Of a stretch of DNA of 64,000 nucleotides, positions 62,863 to 64,000 are shown one piece after another. Under the pieces are notes generated by a model, which was not told the origin of the DNA, made no database searches, and was given only the letters and a program-made list of their open reading frames with translations. Made by a program: the position numbers and the translations under genes. Location of the stretch: the NCBI RefSeq assembly GCF_015865035.1, contig NZ_JADZGI010000001.1, positions 1,240,001-1,304,000 on the forward strand, in the 5' to 3' direction. Source of the DNA: Novosphingobium aureum. GTDB taxonomy: Bacteria; Pseudomonadota; Alphaproteobacteria; Sphingomonadales; Sphingomonadaceae. Numbering within the stretch: the stretch's first letter is position 1; each line of letters begins with the position of its first letter.

Positions 62863-63742
62863 AAAATCGACGTCCTGGCACATCGGGGTCATCGGCGGAT
62901 CGGGTCTCGCGGCCGGCATCGAACTGGAGGATGCGCAGGAGATCGCGGTCGCCAGCCCCTTCGGCGAACCCTCAGGGCCGGTCGTCACCGGACGCATCGG
63001 CGAGGTGCGCATGACCTTCCTCGCACGCCACGGCAAGGGGCACGCGATCCCGCCTTCGCGCGTCAACTACCGCGCCAACATCGACGTACTCAAGCGCTGC
63101 GGGGTGACCGACGTTGTTGCGCTCTCGGCGATCGGCTCGCTGACCGAGGAGATGGCGCCTGGGCACATGGTGATGGTCGACCAGTTCATCGACCGCACCA
63201 CGCAGCGCGTCTCCAGCTTCTTCGACACCGGGCTCGTCGCTCACGTCAGCCTCGCCGACCCGGTCTGCGAGCGGCTCAAGGGCCTGCTCGCCGGGGCAGC
63301 GGAACTGGCGGGCGGCGAGGTCCACCAGCGCGGAACCTACCTGTGCATCGAGGGGCCGCAATTCTCGACCCGTGCGGAAAGCCTGATGTACCGGGCCTGG
63401 GGTGCGCATGTCATCGGCATGACCGGCATGCCTGAGGCGCGCCTCGCGCGCGAGGCCGAGCTGCCCTACGCGATGCTCGGCATGGTGACCGACTACGATT
63501 GCTGGCGCGAGGACGAGGCAGGCGTCGAGGTCAGCCATGTGCTCGAGGTCATGCAGGCCAATGCCGAGCTCGCGCGCACTGCGGTGCGCAACCTTGCGCA
63601 CCACGTGCCGGCAGTGCGCGAGCCGAGCCCGGTCGACACCGCGCTCGAACATGCGCTGATCACCGCGCCCGATGCACGCGATCGCAAGCTGGTCCACAAG
63701 CTCGATGCCGTCGCCTGCCGCCTGTTCGGCGAGCGCGACTGA
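62852..63742 (+). CDS. mtnP: S-methyl-5'-thioadenosine phosphorylase
   Basis: MtnP splits 5'-methylthioadenosine into adenine and methylthioribose-1-phosphate for the methionine salvage pathway. The 296 residues include HIGVIGGSGL, FLARHGKGH, the purine-nucleoside-phosphorylase block YLCIEGPQFSTRAES and a conserved GMTGMPEA (the Met that contacts the ribose). Start is TTG 62852, 11 bases inside the TetR gene; no ATG or GTG fits the conserved N-terminus. The likely product is methylthioadenosine phosphorylase rather than a purine nucleoside phosphorylase. Confidence 0.9.
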   Translation: MRAEKSTSWHIGVIGGSGLAAGIELEDAQEIAVASPFGEPSGPVVTGRIGEVRMTFLARHGKGHAIPPSRVNYRANIDVLKRCGVTDVVALSAIGSLTEEMAPGHMVMVDQFIDRTTQRVSSFFDTGLVAHVSLADPVCERLKGLLAGAAELAGGEVHQRGTYLCIEGPQFSTRAESLMYRAWGAHVIGMTGMPEARLAREAELPYAMLGMVTDYDCWREDEAGVEVSHVLEVMQANAELARTAVRNLAHHVPAVREPSPVDTALEHALITAPDARDRKLVHKLDAVACRLFGERD

Positions 63743-63761
63743 GCCGGGCAGGGATTGTCCG

Positions 63762-64000
63762 ATGGCGCGCAAGTCCCGCAAGAAGCGCTACCTCACCGCG
63801 ACGATGCCCGACGGCTACGTCAAGACCATCGGCCCCACCGCCGATCCCTTCACGCATTACTGGCGCATCGTCGCCACGCTCGAGAACGGCAAGAGCGAGG
63901 TGTTCTGGGGCCACGAGCGCAGTCTGGCCGAGGCGAAGAAGCTGAAAGGTCCCGCGGGCGAGGGCGCGAAGAAGCGCGGCTGGACGGGCTATACCTTCGA
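63762..64000 (+). CDS. Uncharacterised small basic protein, N-terminal part (3' end outside the window)
   Basis: The frame opens at ATG 63762 and continues to the end of the window without a stop, giving 79 residues. It begins with a basic stretch (ARKSRKKRYLTATMPDGYVK), then HYWRIVATLENGKSEVFWGHE and a Lys/Ala-rich helix. No family is recognised. It starts 19 bases after mtnP and is probably in the same transcript. Confidence 0.5.
   Translation, partial: MARKSRKKRYLTATMPDGYVKTIGPTADPFTHYWRIVATLENGKSEVFWGHERSLAEAKKLKGPAGEGAKKRGWTGYTF

Overview
The window is one contiguous stretch of a high-GC alphaproteobacterial chromosome, most likely from the Sphingomonadales (Novosphingobium or a close relative). 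The markers are a ChpT-type histidine phosphotransferase, a UrcA-family secreted protein, an ATP12 chaperone, GatCAB genes, many TonB-dependent-receptor (TBDR) and secreted-peptidase genes, and GTG/TTG starts in a GC-rich background. I saw no phage, insertion sequence, CRISPR array or tRNA gene. Most of the window is ordinary chromosome, with a few accessory-looking patches.

Layout. 1-2.6 kb: the end of chpT, a peptidoglycan amidase, the RNase P RNA gene and a metallophosphatase. 2.9-8.0 kb: gloA, a two-gene cluster of an NfrB-like glycosyltransferase with a secreted partner, then TauE/TIGR02186. 8.1-15.1 kb: a HerA-like ATPase, a MATE exporter, queE and valS. 15.3-19.0 kb: a four-gene Mla/Pqi-type lipid-transport operon. 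19.2-23.6 kb: a palindromic repeat, an AraC regulator with a putative secreted metallopeptidase, MscS and UrcA. 23.8-28.6 kb: an M28 peptidase, an RlpA-like lipoprotein and an MHYT-GGDEF-EAL protein. 28.6-33.3 kb: a minus-strand block of a small secreted protein, Nmad3, ATP12, a small membrane protein, a HAD phosphatase, a RluA-type synthase and CrcB. 33.5-40.5 kb: rpsU, two FKBP prolyl isomerases, gatC, gatA, a 2OG-Fe(II) oxygenase and gatB. 40.5-50.0 kb: an amidohydrolase, a small beta-rich protein, a double M16 peptidase, an S8 protease and clpB. 50.1-60.9 kb: two related TBDRs enclosing a small secreted protein and three 2OG-Fe(II) oxygenase genes. 61.4-64.0 kb: an SDR dehydrogenase, a TetR regulator, mtnP and the start of an uncharacterised gene.

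Themes. Cell-envelope functions dominate: peptidoglycan trimming, outer-membrane lipid transport, a possible surface glycan, TBDR uptake, and secreted M28, M16 and S8 peptidases. Protein quality control (ClpB, FKBPs, ATP12) and translation genes (valS, rpsU, GatCAB, rnpB) lie between them.

The most interesting part is 47-61.4 kb. Two TBDRs with near-identical signal peptides flank an oxygenase trio, and TGTTGC/GCAACA half-sites, several in inverted repeats, recur in the non-coding DNA ahead of both receptors, clpB, the S8 protease and the SDR gene. The second point of interest is the NfrB-like transferase, which lacks the c-di-GMP-binding part known in E. coli NfrB.
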